DNA of 64,000 nt from Metallyticus violacea (Eukaryota > Arthropoda > Insecta > Mantodea > Metallyticidae), in assembly GCA_030762175.1 (NCBI GenBank), contig CM060831.1, positions 5,471,001-5,535,000 of the forward strand. Reading direction: 5' to 3'. Made by a program: the position numbers and the translations under genes. Shown one piece after another: positions 45,641 to 58,470 of the stretch (positions are counted from its first letter, which is position 1; the number at the start of each line of letters is the position of its first letter). The notes beneath the pieces are model-generated. The model searched no databases. It had not been told where the DNA came from and saw nothing but the letters and a program-made list of their open reading frames with translations.

Positions 45641-46420
45641 ATTAAATCATGTTTCTTTTAACGTTGTGATAAATGTTTGATTGCAGTTTTCGGTTGGTTG
45701 TCAGAAATAACCGAAGCAAGCCCCCCCCTTTTTTTTTAAATTTGATTGGTGGCTTGGTATTTCAAAATGTTGAAAGCTAAATACTTATTAAACAGTGGGA
45801 AACATCTGGCTCGCATTTCATTATAAAAGGTTTTAAACGTTACCATGCATTTAACATAACTTTTAAATGTTTAGTATTACATTTAAAGTTTTCTGCGTAA
45901 ATTATATGCATGTGTTGTACATGTTCAGAGGGGTAATTTTAATAATGACGTCATTGTTTTCACAAATGTTTATCCTTAACAAATAACATTACTGGTATGT
46001 GTATGTTTAAACAAGGACTTTTATTTAAACCGTGCAATGTGCCATAATTAAAAACAGCGTCATTCCGAGTTAAACACGTAACTTCTACAAGTTTCTGCTG
46101 AGGTTTTGACCTTGCCGTTGTCCGGAAAGATACAAGTGACATTTTCGAAGTGAAAGATCCGCCGATGTCCGTGATGATAGGTTACACTCACGACTTTGGG
46201 CAGTTGGTGTGTTGACTTCTATAAGCATTGCGACCGTAGGGAGCTTTATTTACACGCTATAAGACCTCTAAGTAAACACTCTCTCCGATAGGTTTAGTTC
46301 GTATTGACCAAAATAAATTTTTAAGCTACCCTGAATTTAAAAATAATCGCCATTAAGTCAAATCCGTGTTTAAGGTATGCTAAAAGTGTAGGCATAATGT
46401 TGACCAATAAAATGCAGTAA
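45641..46420. other. unassigned DNA
   Basis: No gene or named repeat recognised. Confidence 0.45.
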
Positions 46421-46469
46421 AGAAGAAGAAGAAGAAGAAGAAGAAGAAGAAGAAGAAGAAGAAGAAGAA
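46421..46469. repeat. (GAA)n microsatellite
   Basis: About 16 GAA units, uninterrupted. Lies close to the left inverted repeat of the mariner at 46528. Confidence 0.96.
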
Positions 46470-46527
46470 TTTGAAATGTTTTCGTGTTTTGTTAATTTAA
46501 TTTTTCTTCTAGATTAACTTTTCTTGG

Positions 46528-47570
46528 CAATAAAGAATGAGAATTTTTTTCGTCACAGTGTACAGATATGGTGGCGAAACAATTAATTTTTCACTAGGGG
46601 AATAGAGCTGACAATGGAAGTGCGTTACACTCCTACTGGAAGCCAGCATAGAGTATTTGTCACTAGGCGTGTAAGATGGAATTGCTTCGTAACGAGTAAT
46701 ACACTGACAAGGTGTGCTTCCATCTAGAAGCGCACGCGATGTTACAGCAATGATACTCGGCCACAATCAACCGCGCTATTCGATGGTTCAACGAGTTTAG
46801 GGAGGTCCGCAGTGCACGAAACCTGATTAGTACAACTGCCAGCATTTCTCCGGAAGATCGACGAAAAACAGCGGATAGATTGGCAAATAAGTCATAGATT
46901 TCCCATCGTAGTGCGTTCATCATTTTGCGCGATCGCTTACACATGAGACGTGTCTGTGCCAGATGAGTGTTGAGATTGCTGATAACTGAACAGATGTTAC
47001 GAGTGGACGTGTGTCGGGAAATTCAACATGGCGAGACATGCCTGAATTCCAGCATTACAGGCGAGCTCAATCTGGAAATCACCTGGTTCTCCAACACTAT
47101 AGAAGGCCAAGTTTGTTTGGTCGGCAAGAAAGATTATAGTAATTTGGTTCTTCGACTGTCGTTCAGTGTTTGATCAACATGGTGTCATCATGACTGTTTT
47201 GAGCATCCTGGTCGAAAACGTCCTGAGCATCGTACATCTGGTTGGGGCCTTCACCATGACGATGCACGTTCTTACTTTAATAACAATTGGCCAGAAAAAA
47301 AAAAAAAAAACATCGAATGCTCCCCAACAAAACTGAACGTAGCTTCATGCGATTTCTTTCTGTTCGTTCGTCTCAAAAACGGCTGTCGCCAAGGAAGAGG
47401 CAGTTCTGCAGATGATGTCAAAAATTGTTTCGAGCACAAGTTGCAGCACTAACAGGCACATAGGACCAATTGCACACAACTCAATGGGAACTACTTTGAA
47501 AATGACCATAGCAAACTCGAGCCTGCCTAGTGTACTTCCTAAGTAGAAAAAGAATTCCCATTCTTTATTG
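46528..47570 (+). mobile_element. mariner-like element with terminal inverted repeats, decayed
   Basis: CAATAAAGAATGAGAATTTT (46528) pairs with the complement of AAAAAGAATTCCCATTCTTT ending at 47570 (21 of 24). Inside, on the plus strand: IIRWFNEFREVRSARN (46774), RRKTADRLANKS, IILRDRLHMRRVCAR (46918), and a frameshifted catalytic block (LHHDDARSYF at about 47254) with HDD at the second-Asp position. No intact frame. The inverted repeat words AATAAAGAAT are shared with the GGGCTG family, so the two families are probably related. Total about 1.04 kb. Confidence 0.7.
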
Positions 47571-48404
47571 ATTAGCTTCGTATTTAATGTAGTAAAAATA
47601 AATTATTATATGATAATTAAAACCCTCAAAGCTCAAAAAGCCTGAAAGTTGTGCATATAGCAAAACGAACATAAGCAAAACACTATCTAGAGGAAAATAC
47701 TGTTAGTTTAATGCCTGTTCTCTTGCATGTAAAAACTAGACTTAAAAACGTTTGTTTATATTGCCTAAGATTCTAAAATAGAAATATTATATCAGAAATA
47801 GTTATTCACCTAAAATATTAAACCAACAAATAATTACGACACATCTTGCATCATCAAAATTTTGCAATAAAAAAATCAAAATCCATTTATTCAATCTTTG
47901 ATTTACAATACACAACGATAATCTTTAATTTTTACATTGTCAATCTTTTTTGTCTCAATCAGCTAAGAAGGAACGCATGGCTAAAGAAAACAAGACATCT
48001 GCTGTAAATTTCTGTCTAGATATCACACTAAAGAATCCACACTTTCATATTTCGTAGAGAGAAGTTTGAAAAATATTATCCAGCGGAGGATTTAAAGTTG
48101 GCTTATGACAGAAACATGTCAGTGAGGCAGCGGCATATACTAACGAAAACAACGCACGTTCTCCCAAAACCAGATTTGTAACTTAGGCAGGCGATATCAG
48201 TTCTGATTGCTGTGTTTCTTTTGGAAATGCCACACACGGATTTGTCACTAGCTCACTGCATGCGATATGAAGTCGAGCTTTATCGATTGTCATTGGGTTA
48301 GTCGTGTAACAACAATAGAATATAGCTGCAGTGCATGTTTCGGCGAGAGAAATGTTTTTCTTTTGATAGAGACTTTCAAACGATGAAATAACACTACAGA
48401 TCAC
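47571..48404. other. unassigned AT-rich DNA
   Basis: No gene recognised. Confidence 0.45.
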
Positions 48405-49005
48405 CATAGGCCAGCTCTTAACGTCATTCTTATCACATTGTGACGTAACAATAATGGAATAAGGTTAAGTTATTCCATAAACCAGCCTTTAGGTGATTTC
48501 TTATCACATTGTGGTGTAACAACAATGGAAATAGGCTACAAAAGTTCATAAACCAGCCTTAAGTGTCTTTGTTATCGCATGAGACATAACAACAATGGAA
48601 ATAGGTTACAAAAGTTCATAAACCACGCCTTAAGTATCTGTTATCACATTGTGACGAAACAACAATAGATAATTATATAGAAATAAATGAAGAAACAAAA
48701 ACGTCTTTGTTATCAAATAGTTGCATAAAACAATGGAATGTGGTTACAAGCCCCATGAATCCACCTTAATGGTTTTATTATCACATTGTAAAGATAATAC
48801 AATGAAATAATTATACAAAAATACACGAAGGAACTTGGTAATGTCTTTGTTACAAACTAGTGACATAAAACACGGGAATTTGGTTACGAATTACATGAAT
48901 GCCCACTTTAGTTGCTTGTGTTATCACATTGTGATGTAATTGCAATAAAACACAATTACAGACTGCCATGAGTGTCTTTGTTATGGGACAGTAACGCAAT
49001 AGTAA
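48405..49005. repeat. 70 bp minisatellite, nine units
   Basis: A TTATCACATTGTGACGTAAC word starts units at 48430, 48501, 48573, 48641, 48710, 48778, 48850, 48921 and 48981 (spacings 71, 72, 68, 69, 68, 72, 71, 60). Further shared words per unit include CAATGGAAATAGGTTACAAA and CATAAACCAGCCTTAAGTG. Units 1-4 are more alike than the later ones. Apparently a locally generated array; no coding potential. Confidence 0.88.
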
Positions 49006-49320
49006 TTAACTGGAGAACGCTACTCAAAGGTATTAAATTATTGCTGTGGCATTTGTTCAGATGGCTGAACAAGATGTTTGGAAGTGTATATACGCTTTAA
49101 AAACAAATTCTTCATAATGGATCTGCTGAGTAGTGCGATAAACTGTGATGTCTACCTTTCTTAACGTTGTTGAACATTGCAGAAGCAAGAACAAGAGTTG
49201 TGTTCGTGGTGTTAATTTGATACTTGTAGCAGCAATTAATGTGGGGCAGGACTCAAGGGGATAGAGCAAGACCCCACCCATCTGCACTCAGAAACACGAA
49301 ACATAAGGGGCGAAACCCCC
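49006..49320. other. unassigned DNA
   Basis: Minus-strand frame 49057-49287 has no recognisable motif. Confidence 0.4.
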
Positions 49321-49460
49321 AGTTTTTAATGCTAAGGCATCACACGTGGTAGATGAGATGAAGTGACACATTCGGAAAGGATTTTTTTCTCAAAAGGAAG
49401 CCACTAAGCATAATTTTGCCGTTGATGAGGACTGAGGAAAACCTGGAAGAAACCTCAGCT
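49321..49460 (-). repeat. SINE family A, degraded fragment
   Basis: Complement blocks TTTTTAATGCTAAGGCATCA, GAGATGAAGTGACACATTCG, GAAAGGATTTTTTTCTCAAA and GAGGACTGAGGAAAACCTGG in family order. The tRNA head is absent or destroyed (TTACCGG only). Confidence 0.55.
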
Positions 49461-49752
49461 TGAACTACAGACTTACCGGTGTACAATAATAAGCAATTAC
49501 ATAGAAACTGGTGGCAATGCGTCAGAGGATACAAATGTCCAGCTTAATCCTGTGGTTTGTTATCTCACAGAACACGATCCTTTAGCTGCTGACCGCAGAG
49601 CCTGGATTTGCTTGTTTCTTTGTTTACATAGCTCATCTTGTTAACTGGACGGTATCTGTCTCGCGCCCTCTGTGGGAGGAATCGTCGACAAAGTAATTAG
49701 GAATAATTTGTCACTTTAATCACCAGCGAACTATGTCCAAAGTCTTTAGAGA

Positions 49753-50939
49753 TACAAGGAAAGTTCTCAGCCTGACCAAGAAAACTCAAGATTTAAAAGA
49801 AAAACATTTTCCTCAACGTTGTCACCTGTAAATCAATACATTTAGTCCAACGACTTTCCAGCTTTTTAATACCCACAGTAAAATAAGATTTGTCCATTTG
49901 TGAAAAACAAGCGTGTGTCTCAGCTTCAAACTCATCATTTGCTGTGAATCTTCGTCCTCCCAGCCATTTCACCAGGTTTGGGAACAAAAAATTAATCGCT
50001 GGGAGCCAAATTCGTAGCATATGGCGGTTTGGAAGCACTTGCGAGCGAAAGTAATGCAATTTTACATGTGTGAAAGCATTGTCGTGATGTAAGAGAAATT
50101 CCTTTTTCGTAAGATGTGGATGATTAGGTTAATGGCATCCTCCGGTGATGGTTCTGCCCTACGAGTACCAAACCATAAGAATCCCAAAAACTGTATCCAT
50201 GACTTTTCCTGCAGATGGAACAGTTTTTGCATTCTTTGGTGCACTTTCGCCTGTTGCCAACCACTATTTGCACTGCTGCTTTGTCTCTGACATACAGTAA
50301 TGAACCCATGTTTCATGCACTGTTATGAAACGTCGGAGAAACTCACTGGAATTGCATTTAAACAAGTGCGAAATGTTCATTCGACCATGTTTTTGGTGAA
50401 ACCCGTCGAGTGGAAAGTTTTCTCATGTCCAAAACTTCGCGTAAAATGGAATGGAAACGGCCCATCGAGGTCTTTACAATGCCAGCCAAATCGTGTACCT
50501 TTAATCGGTCAGCATTGAGAACGGCATTGTAAATTTTTGTCACAATCTCGTCAGTCGTAGCAGTTTTGGAACGCCCTGAGCGCTCATCACCTTGAATCGA
50601 TGTAAGACCATGCTTAATTCAGCAGCCCACTTTTTAACCGTCAAAAATGAAGAGGAAAAATCCTTTAATGAGGAAGTTTGTTCCTTTTGTGTTTTTGTTG
50701 GAGTTAAACGTTTCAAAAGTAATTTATCACAGCTCATAATTATTTCAGTTTTATCTATTTTGTAGAAAATGTTTACACTAGTTTGTTTGCCAGATCGTCA
50801 CAAACAAGTGACTACACTTACGCATCTGAAACTTTACTGCGCGCCATCTAAGGGCTGATACTTGACACCTATCATAGTAATTTGGCTATCTTCACGACAT
50901 CTCTTAATCAAGACAAGAACTTTTGAAACATTCCTCGTA
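49753..50939 (-). mobile_element. mariner-like element, minus strand
   Basis: TACAAGGAAAGTT at 49753 pairs with the complement of the right end TTCCTCGTA (50931-50939): TACGAGGAATGTT, 11 of 13 matching; inner parts are less similar. About 1.19 kb. On the minus strand from 50737: MSCDKLLLKRLTPTKTQKEQ start region, MTKIYNAVLNADRLKVHDLA (50543), NMGSLLYVRDKAAVQIVVGN (50315), then the PEDAINLIIHILRKR block, LVKWLGGRRFTANDEFEAET (49970), and the C-terminus KLESRWTKCIDLQ (49838). The second-Asp block is damaged. Frameshifts are common. Confidence 0.75.
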
Positions 50940-52479
50940 TACCAGAAAAGGCTCCTTATATAATCGTGTAAGTGCTATATTTGTGTTCCAGTAACAGAAA
51001 TAAGAACGTTAATGCATATTTGGAACATGCTGGTCTTGCTATGATGAATACTCTCGGTAATTAAGCCGTGCTCACGGCTGGCCATGTCCTGAACGAGGCA
51101 CTCTGGGAGAAAGGGATGAATTGGGGTACACCCTGGGCGATGATGGGGTCCCCACTTGTTTGCAAATAGAACGCTTCCATTTCTAAACATACTTTAAAAA
51201 AACTTAATTTTGATATCCGTACACCATCATTTCTCAATAATTACAGCATTGCAGTAAGGCGTAAATATCTTTCTAGAATGACTCGTGATATAGGAAGGAA
51301 TATTCTTGAGAATGCGTGTTCTTACTGCACTGCCCGAGAAGTTGTTGCGCTTCACTTTGTCCCTCTGTCTTCAAGGACAGTTGTTGAAAAGTGTGATGAT
51401 TATAAGAAAACTATTTTACAGCAATTAGAGATTAGGCAGTACTGGAGGAATTCCACTGACCTGTTATCAACGCCAAGCAGACCACCAAAAAACTTTCAGA
51501 GAAGGAAAGGAGCTCGATATGTGAACAAGACGTTTAGATGCACTTGAAGATATAGAGTTTTTCACATGCCCTCTTGAACGTTTCAATTAACGAATGGACC
51601 ATCATCGGCCATCGGACCGCGAAATGGAGGTGCTGCCTTTGACTCTTCTAGCACTCTCACGGATATCGAGAAGGTATCGCAAACCCTCAAAAGAGTAAAA
51701 AACTATCTAACAGTGTAGATAACGTTTTAACGATCTCTTTGGGATATGGCAGTAGCTGCTGGCAATCTTCCACGTAATACCTAATAACAAACGTTACTCT
51801 TCTTAACTTTTTTATAAATATGAAAATATTTATAAAAAATTCCACCCATTCCAACAAAGGAATTTGTCATTACGTAGATATAATACGCAGCTCTGTTATA
51901 CAGTGAAAGCACATTAAAAGTCTGGCACCGCCAATCGATGAGATTCCCCATGCGGCATACGCGTCCTGTAAGCTGTGAGTGAGATGTCGACAAAGTCGGA
52001 CAGTTGTGTTGTGCAGCTAAAAATGATATTTCATTAAATAGCGTATTTGTTTAATGCAATATGCGTCGTCGTATATTCTTCTTTAAGGGAAACATCAGGT
52101 ATAGAAACCACTCATTAAAGTTAGTAATGAAGCAGATTCTGTTACTGACCGGAAAAGAACTCATGATGGCATGCTTTCAGAGAGGAAAAACATGATTAAA
52201 TAAGAGTTTTCATTAAAACACTCCTCGTCCTCCCATATCTTATGGTTTGCGATTTTTCTTTTTGGGAGGCATTGAAAAATAAGAGTGTATTGGACTAACC
52301 CTCTCACACTGAAGGAACTTCAACGTCCGAAACAAGGGGCACTAAGCACTATCAGTGATAATTTACTAAGAAATTTCTGTGTGTTAGGGAAAGTTGGCAT
52401 TTCCAGCACTATCTGTAAGGAGGGGGCGTTCCAAATTATGTATGATTTATTTTTATTATTAGTTTTACCTAAGTTTTAA
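50940..52479. other. unassigned DNA
   Basis: A plus-strand frame at 51278-51547 (89 codons) has KNFQRRKGARYVNKTFRC near its end, rich in Lys/Arg. It has a normal composition but no family I recognise. No inverted repeats noted. Confidence 0.4.
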
Positions 52480-53980
52480 AATGACGAAGTGCTTAATTAA
52501 AATAATCAAATTGTGTAAAAATGTGTTTTTCAGAATGAATGTCTATTGCGGTTGTACCCATGAAAATATTTTTGAATAATTTCTTCAAATATCCATCGAT
52601 CCTACCGACTAGTGACAGAAAATGACAATGAAAAATGTCATTATTTTTTCTCAAAGAAAACCTTGGCATAACCATCAGTTAACAACGGATTTAATGAGTT
52701 CGTTAACCAGAAAAATTATAACATTAGGGGTGGGGTTTAACTAAAGCGAAATTGTAAAAATCGCTCTAGCGACAGCAATTTTTTTTTCAATGAAGCTCGG
52801 TATATGCCAGTAAATGAATTAATAAAAATAGTTTTCGAAAATCAGAGAAACCGGACTATTAGAAGGGAAGATTTACTTGAAACCCACAATTTAAAAATCG
52901 CTCTAGCGGCATCAATATTTTGTCTTAACGAAACTCGATATATACAATTTAAAAAAGTCAGATTTTTTCTGAAAATAAGGTATATCGGTTCATTATCAGT
53001 GTGGGTATACCTGAAAACCTAAATTTAAATAGTGGGGGTTTATAGGGAAATTTAATAATCCCTGTAGTGGCTCCAATTTGTAATTTTTTTAAGAAAACTG
53101 GTATTGCCATTGAAATAAAATAAAAATATAAAAAAATTAATTTTGAAAATCGGCCAATTAGGAGGTGGAGGGGGTTACCTGAAACCCAACATTTAATATT
53201 CGCTCTAGCACCATTTATGATTTTTTTCGCATCAAAACTCAGTATATGCCATTTAAATAAAATATGAAAACTAGTTTCTGAAAATCAGGAAAATTGGACC
53301 ATTAGAAGTAGGGGTTTACTTGAAAACTGAAATTTAAAAATCGCTCTAGAGCTTTATTTTCTCTAAAGTTTCAAAATAAAAGGACAAATTAACTTAACAT
53401 ATAATCTGTATTAATAGTGATGCATGTGTTTTATATTTAACAAAAGCATTGTCGTAAAGGTAGCAACCATGAAATATTAATCTAATATGTGTGTGTGAGA
53501 ATTATATTTGTATGTAGCATTGGCATTAAATTAAATTTCAAAGCCACTGGAAATAAATTGCACTTTCAATTATATATTGTTGTTTGTATATATTTATTTA
53601 GTAAGTTGTAATCATATCTGAATTAACATCTTTTGTTTTATTGAAACATATAAAATTCTTCTTAAATACACGATGTAATTTGAAACTTTTTGTTATTTCT
53701 CCCTATTTTAGTGAATGTAAAGATGACACGAAGGGCTCAGTTCATAAATATGATTACATTTAAAAATACACACACAGTGTATATTTGTCTCTCAGTGTTC
53801 ATATATTCCATTTAATTAAAAATATACCGTTAATTTTTGTTGTTTTATCTATATAATAATATCTCTTTTGTGATAATGATAGATTGCAAAAATTCTAATT
53901 TTGTTTCCCTAATACCATATAGTAATTATATAACTTATTACATTTCATTAATTAATAAGATATAGCAGTTTGGGGAGTTC
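52480..53980 (+). repeat. Large dispersed repeat, copy C (longest tandem core)
   Basis: The leader (CATCGATCCTACCGACTAGT) is like copy A. There are five core units, with the TTAGGGGTGGGG-like word at about 52721, 52855, 52991, 53156 and 53298 (spacing 134-165 bp). Each carries AAAAATCGCTCTAGCG and a TATATGCCA-type word. The shared tail runs from AAAAGGACAAATTAACTTAA (53380) to the TCATTAATTAATAAGATATA region near 53945-53970. No open frame of note. Confidence 0.82.
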
Positions 53981-54099
53981 ATAAAGGGCATACACAGCAG
54001 TTACACAGCAAAACATCAATACAGTATCTGCACTCTAAATATAGATTCAACGGTAACTCTTTAGTTTTGTTTTGTTTTTTCATCAAACCATTTTATTTA

Positions 54100-54356
54100 A
54101 TAGTGTTTAACACCCGTTTTAATTACTGTGGCATTATGGGCGGTGAACACTGACGATACATGAGATGAAGTGATAAACTGGGAAAGAATTTTTTTAAAGG
54201 AAGGAAGCGTCAACGCTTAAATTTAGCATTTGTCATTTATGAGGAGAAGAAAATTTGGAAAAAAAACTTCATTTATGGAAGATGGTCTTGGCGTTATCGA
54301 ACCCCCGACCTCGCGCTCACGAGTCCGCGCATTAACGACGTCGGCCATCCGTGGCG
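54100..54356 (-). repeat. SINE family A, minus strand
   Basis: Complement of the full family: TAGTGTTTAACACCCGTTTT at left, AAAGGAAGGAAGCGTCAACG in the body, B-box complement TATCGAACCCCCGACC, and head CGGCCATCCGTGGCG at right. Sequence drift is moderate (CpG changes). Confidence 0.85.
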
Positions 54357-55960
54357 CTCTCAAAGGTGTCTGGATATACCACCCGCAACAAAAGTAAGTA
54401 TGGGCGAAGTATTGGAAAATTAGTTGCAATTTTTAACTCAGAAAACGCAGTTGTCACTCAACGATGCTTTCGTTTATAAAGGAGAGAGATAAAGCGTCAG
54501 AGGGTCACAGCATCTACCGTACTATCCAGAATTGGCTCTCCGAGAATGAAGCAATTTGGGGACTATGGACATGACAAGTTGTTCTTGAGAATGAACAGGT
54601 GTATAACTGTCACTGAGCAGTGCTTGAAAAAATTGTGTACGTGAGTTTGGAACAACGAAAAATTTGATTTCTAAAATAACAGACAAGTCTGGGCAGAGAT
54701 TATGTGATCTTTGTGGAGACAGGGGAAACTTCCAATGGACTGCCCAGGTATACCGAAAATTAGAGATTCACTGCGCTTGAGGCTAAGTTTGCTAAAGTAG
54801 AATAGGGAGGGATAGGTTAGCATGTTGGGATATGTTTGCGCAGTAAGACTGGCCAAAGCTTCGTTTTCTTTTATGCAAAGTGCGTGAAATTTGGGGTACT
54901 TTGTTGAAATAGCTCTTTGAATATGTGTGTGCGCGTGCGTGCGCGCGCATATTTAAGTACTTAGGCAACAATCGCTGTAAATGTATTTGATTTGAAGTGT
55001 AAATTATTTCTCTATGTGTCTGAGTAATTAATAGCAATGAAGGTCGAAAGGACTATGCGATCGGTACTGCATAAACAATGTTTGTTAATCTTGAACAATA
55101 AATGCACATTATTACTACCATTTTCTGCGCACTACCCGCGCTTTATTTCTAGCGCTTCTATTTTGAATGGTGCTGCCGCTTTCGACGGTATCTTAAACTA
55201 ATGAAACGCTCTCGATAGCTCATTCAGTGGCAAAGTTCGCTCAACAATGACCCATGCCTAGCTGTCGTTACTGCTGATATCCCATTTTACTAAGTGACCA
55301 CTTCAAAGAAATCTTGAAGCAATAGCAGTAGTAATGTGCTGTTATGAGGCAGGTTTTCACGTAGTAATGTTGATAAACAGGTAGATAACGTTATTTTGCA
55401 AATATATGCTCATTAACCTTTCTCAGAGGTCGTACATGCTACTATTTAACACCGGCGGACAAAATACCTATATGCTAATATTGTTTACATAAAAATATTA
55501 ACTAGCACATAATTATATTACATGAAAATACATACACACACTTTCTCTTTCATATGTCTGTACATCACAATTATTCGTTGTTTGAATTGCAGCGGCTTTT
55601 AACGAAGCACGGGAGGTTAATTTTTTTTTTTTTTTTTCTTAGGGGAGATGAAAATTTATTGTTCGTAAACTATACACATAAAATGTACTGCCGTTATTTT
55701 CTGGAGAAAGATTGGTCCTGAAATCAACTAATACTGAGATGCCACTGAACTCTACTTCGAGGGGAAAGCTTGCAATTGGAGAACAATGGGCTGGCACTAA
55801 AAGAAAACTTTTTGATATTATTAAAATATTTTATATAGTGTAAGAATTCTATGCGATCTTTAGTTGTGGGGTACTTTGAATATTTTAAACGTCTTTCCTA
55901 ATTTTATTTTACGACGGTCATCTTAAAAGTTCTCTAAATGAAGCGCAAAATGATGGCATT
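54357..55960. other. unassigned DNA
   Basis: No gene recognised. 55130-55260 is locally less AT-rich. Short (GT)n/(GC)n-like alternation lies at 54920-54950. Confidence 0.4.
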
Positions 55961-55969
55961 AGGTCTGCA

Positions 55970-56330
55970 AAATATGCCTCAACTGATGATTAAAGTTCTT
56001 CATTAAACGAAAAGTTCCTTACCCCAAGGAATTTTCTCAATTAAGGCAACGAATCAGGGGAATAGCAAATAGTACTAATATTAATTGAGTTTCGCCATTG
56101 CAACGACACGTATGAGGGCGAGCATTGTCCTGATATAAGATGACAGCCTTTTCTCTCGTATTTTTTGTCTTCAGTGGGTCCATATGGTTAGCGTAACACA
56201 ACACTGCAGTGGTAAATGTTCCCGTGGGAAGATGCTCAATTTGCAGTACACCCTTGGCATCCCAACAGACGCCGATTTCACACACTTTGTCTTCTTTGCC
56301 GGTGGAGAATCTAGTGCTTCCGTTGTTTAG
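55970..56330 (-). pseudogene. mariner transposase core fragment
   Basis: Minus-strand frame from 56285: MCEIGVCWDAKGVLQIEHLP, then VILYQDNARPHTCR (second catalytic Asp region, Asp kept), ending in CNGETQLILVLFAIPLIRCL, where the YSPDL-type third block should be but is lost. The first-Asp block and helix-turn-helix are missing. Flanks are not recognised. Confidence 0.65.
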
Positions 56331-56796
56331 ACTGCTGTTTTGTTGTGCGCCTTATCGATAATTTCTGATGTCGTGATTAATTTTGGTCATCTTCCAAGCT
56401 ACATGGCCACGTTTAAACTCCGTGCTTGCAAACAGTTGAAAATTATGGTGCTGTCGCCTACAGTGTTTGTCTATCTGTATGAATTTCTAAGTCTACGTGC
56501 GTTAGGCGAAGTGAACGGCCGTGTCTTTCGTTCCCTCTGTCCTGCAGCTTGTGTTTTGTAGTGTCTACCGTTCGTCTTTTCCTCCCTTCAAATAGAAGAT
56601 AAAGTTGAGGATATTAAGACTTGTAAAAGGTGTTTTAAAATCGCTCTGGGTGGCTTTGAACGTGATAATTGTGAAACAGCTTCTCAAAGCAGTTGTGTGA
56701 CCTTGTTGAAAATTCGAATTATAAATAAGAACGAAAGTCTTATAAGTTGCTGTGATAATACAGAAATGTTGGAGCTTTCTTTTATTGTGATTTGAC

Positions 56797-56828
<32 letters not shown>

Positions 56829-56923
56829 TGGATTTTGAAACAAATTGTCTATATAAATATATTCTTAAATAAAAAGACGAGATAATTAACCATAACCATA
56901 ATTAACCATATCGATTATTTAAA
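56331..56923. other. unassigned DNA with (AAT)n
   Basis: AAT/ATA trinucleotide run at 56797-56828. No gene recognised. Confidence 0.5.
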
Positions 56924-57560
56924 GTGGCAAATTCAGTTTTTAACAAGTTTAATTTTGGTGTTCATTCTAAGCATCGATATACAAAAGTATCTACTAAACA
57001 GACTGAAGTAGTTACTCCCGAGGTCGGTCGAGTCAATTTGACGGTTGCACTCTTACAAACACAGGCATTGCTTATGCCTAGGGTTGTTATTAGTGATGTG
57101 CACAGGGAAGTTGCTGCCACTGGTCCATCAAAAAATCACAACAAAGAAAATGCAGAGAAGGAAGCAGAATCTACAAAACTTGATGACGACCAAGACAGTT
57201 TATCGGAAGAAGAAAAGTAAGTTAAAACCTAAAAGTCAAATTTAAAACTAAGTAAAGAATTTAACACCGGTAACGCGGTTAGGGGTAAATTCGTTTTCGT
57301 TTTGTTTCCCGACTTGACCCTGAGATTGAATGTTCTCAAGTACTTGAATATCTTAATAAACATAAATTCAGCATTTTTACTGTTGAAAAACTGAAAACAA
57401 GACGCCCTAGTTGTAGCTCTTTTATAATTATACTCACGATAATTTTTTATTATGGTCACTCCCCTCATTTTTCGTCTAGTGGATATTTTATAAATAAATT
57501 TAATTTTCCCGAGGAATCTTTATATTACAGGTTTACCAAAGAAAAAGAGACAACTTAAAT
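56924..57560 (+). pseudogene. LINE ORF1 remnant
   Basis: A first frame of 98 codons (from 56924) is acidic/basic at the end (ENAEKEAESTKLDDDQDSLS). Near 57290-57460 a second frame reads FVSRLDPEIECSQVLEYLNK, then FSIFTVEKLKTRRPSCSSF. This RRM-like unit is found in ORF1 of I/jockey-like non-LTR elements (YVSRLxPxT...V...VxxLxTRxxxYSSF). Together with the endonuclease and reverse-transcriptase pieces downstream it outlines one broken LINE. Confidence 0.6.
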
Positions 57561-57584
57561 ATTGTTGACACAAATTCAGTGTCG

Positions 57585-57870
57585 GTCCTGGTGGTGTAAT
57601 GGTAATCATACTTGCCTCTTAAACCCAAGATCGCGGGCTCAAACCCGGCCAGGATTTTTTCGGGTGTAAAAATCCTAGGTATGGCCCCCTTCGGTAGGGA
57701 AGTAAATGTCGTACATTTACGGCACGATAAAGAGCCTCAAGCCTGAAAGAAGAGGCCTCTGAGCAAAATTCGTCGGCCGTTTCACGCCCTGAATTGAATG
57801 GGACGCTGATGACCTGAGATGTTAAAGAGCGTCCGTAAATAAACCCCCTCCCAAAAAAATCCAATGGAAA
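57585..57870 (+). repeat. SINE family B, full copy inserted in a LINE
   Basis: tRNA-like head 57591-57655: TCCTGG at the start pairs with CCAGGA at the end; GGTGGTGTAATGGT (A box), GGGCTCAAACCC (B box). Body: CCCCCTTCGGTAGGGAAGTA, GAGCCTCAAGCCTGAAAGAA, GGACGCTGATGACCTGAGAT; ends in CGTCCGTAAATAAACC and a short A-rich tail. The head could pass for a tRNA, but the shared body with 1895-2165 shows it is a SINE. Confidence 0.8.
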
Positions 57871-57889
57871 CAATAAAATTAATTTTAAA

Positions 57890-58470
57890 ATCAAATATTG
57901 GACAAAATGGACAGCCTGGTTGACATTGTTAATAATTAAAACCGAGATTTAATTTGCATTACTGAACATTCGCTGAAGTTAATTTGTTAAAAATTTCTGG
58001 GTATTATTTGGCGAGTTACTTCTGTAAGCCAAGTGGTAAACATAGCTGTTCTGCGAAATTTGTTAAAAATTCATATAAATCAACACATCTCTAATTTACT
58101 CGAACAGGACAATCAGGAACTTTATTATACTTCCATTAAAAGGTTTAATCTTTTACGTGTTTCTTTCTACAGACCACCTAATAACTGAAGAACTTGTTTT
58201 AATCATTTTATGATTTATTAAATCAAATATTTAAACCGAAACGTCTTTAATATTGATATTAATATTAATTTTATGAACAAAATTAATGATCTGATAGATT
58301 TAATCAATGTTTTAGACTGTTTTGGTTAAACCAATTGCCCGATCTGTATCTGGTACTTGATTGGATGATATCGCCACTCCTGTACATGTTGATAAGTGCT
58401 TTGCCGAAGATATTTCAACTATTTATTCAGACCTTGATCCAATAATATTCAGCATAATGGTGATAACATA
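57890..58470 (+). pseudogene. LINE endonuclease-domain remnant
   Basis: Plus-strand pieces: ICITEHSLKL region (57935), a LLRVSFYRPPNN block (58155; the A-x-YRPP of AP-type endonucleases), a segment NVFNIDININFMNKINDLID (58243) corresponding to the GDFN block, and later a degenerate C-terminal end. Frameshifts separate them. Interrupted by the family B SINE on its 5' side. Confidence 0.55.

Noticed and set aside
48405..49005. CRISPR-like array (regular about 70 bp spacing)
   Set aside because: The whole unit is repeated with gradual divergence, with no unique spacers, in a eukaryotic context; it is a minisatellite.
51278..51547. Basic 89-codon plus-strand frame
   Set aside because: Composition is compatible with a protein but there is no recognised motif or context; reported only as part of an unassigned stretch.
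57591..57655. tRNA gene with paired acceptor stem
   Set aside because: The same body follows it as in the copies at 1895 and 34440, so it is a SINE head, not a free-standing tRNA.
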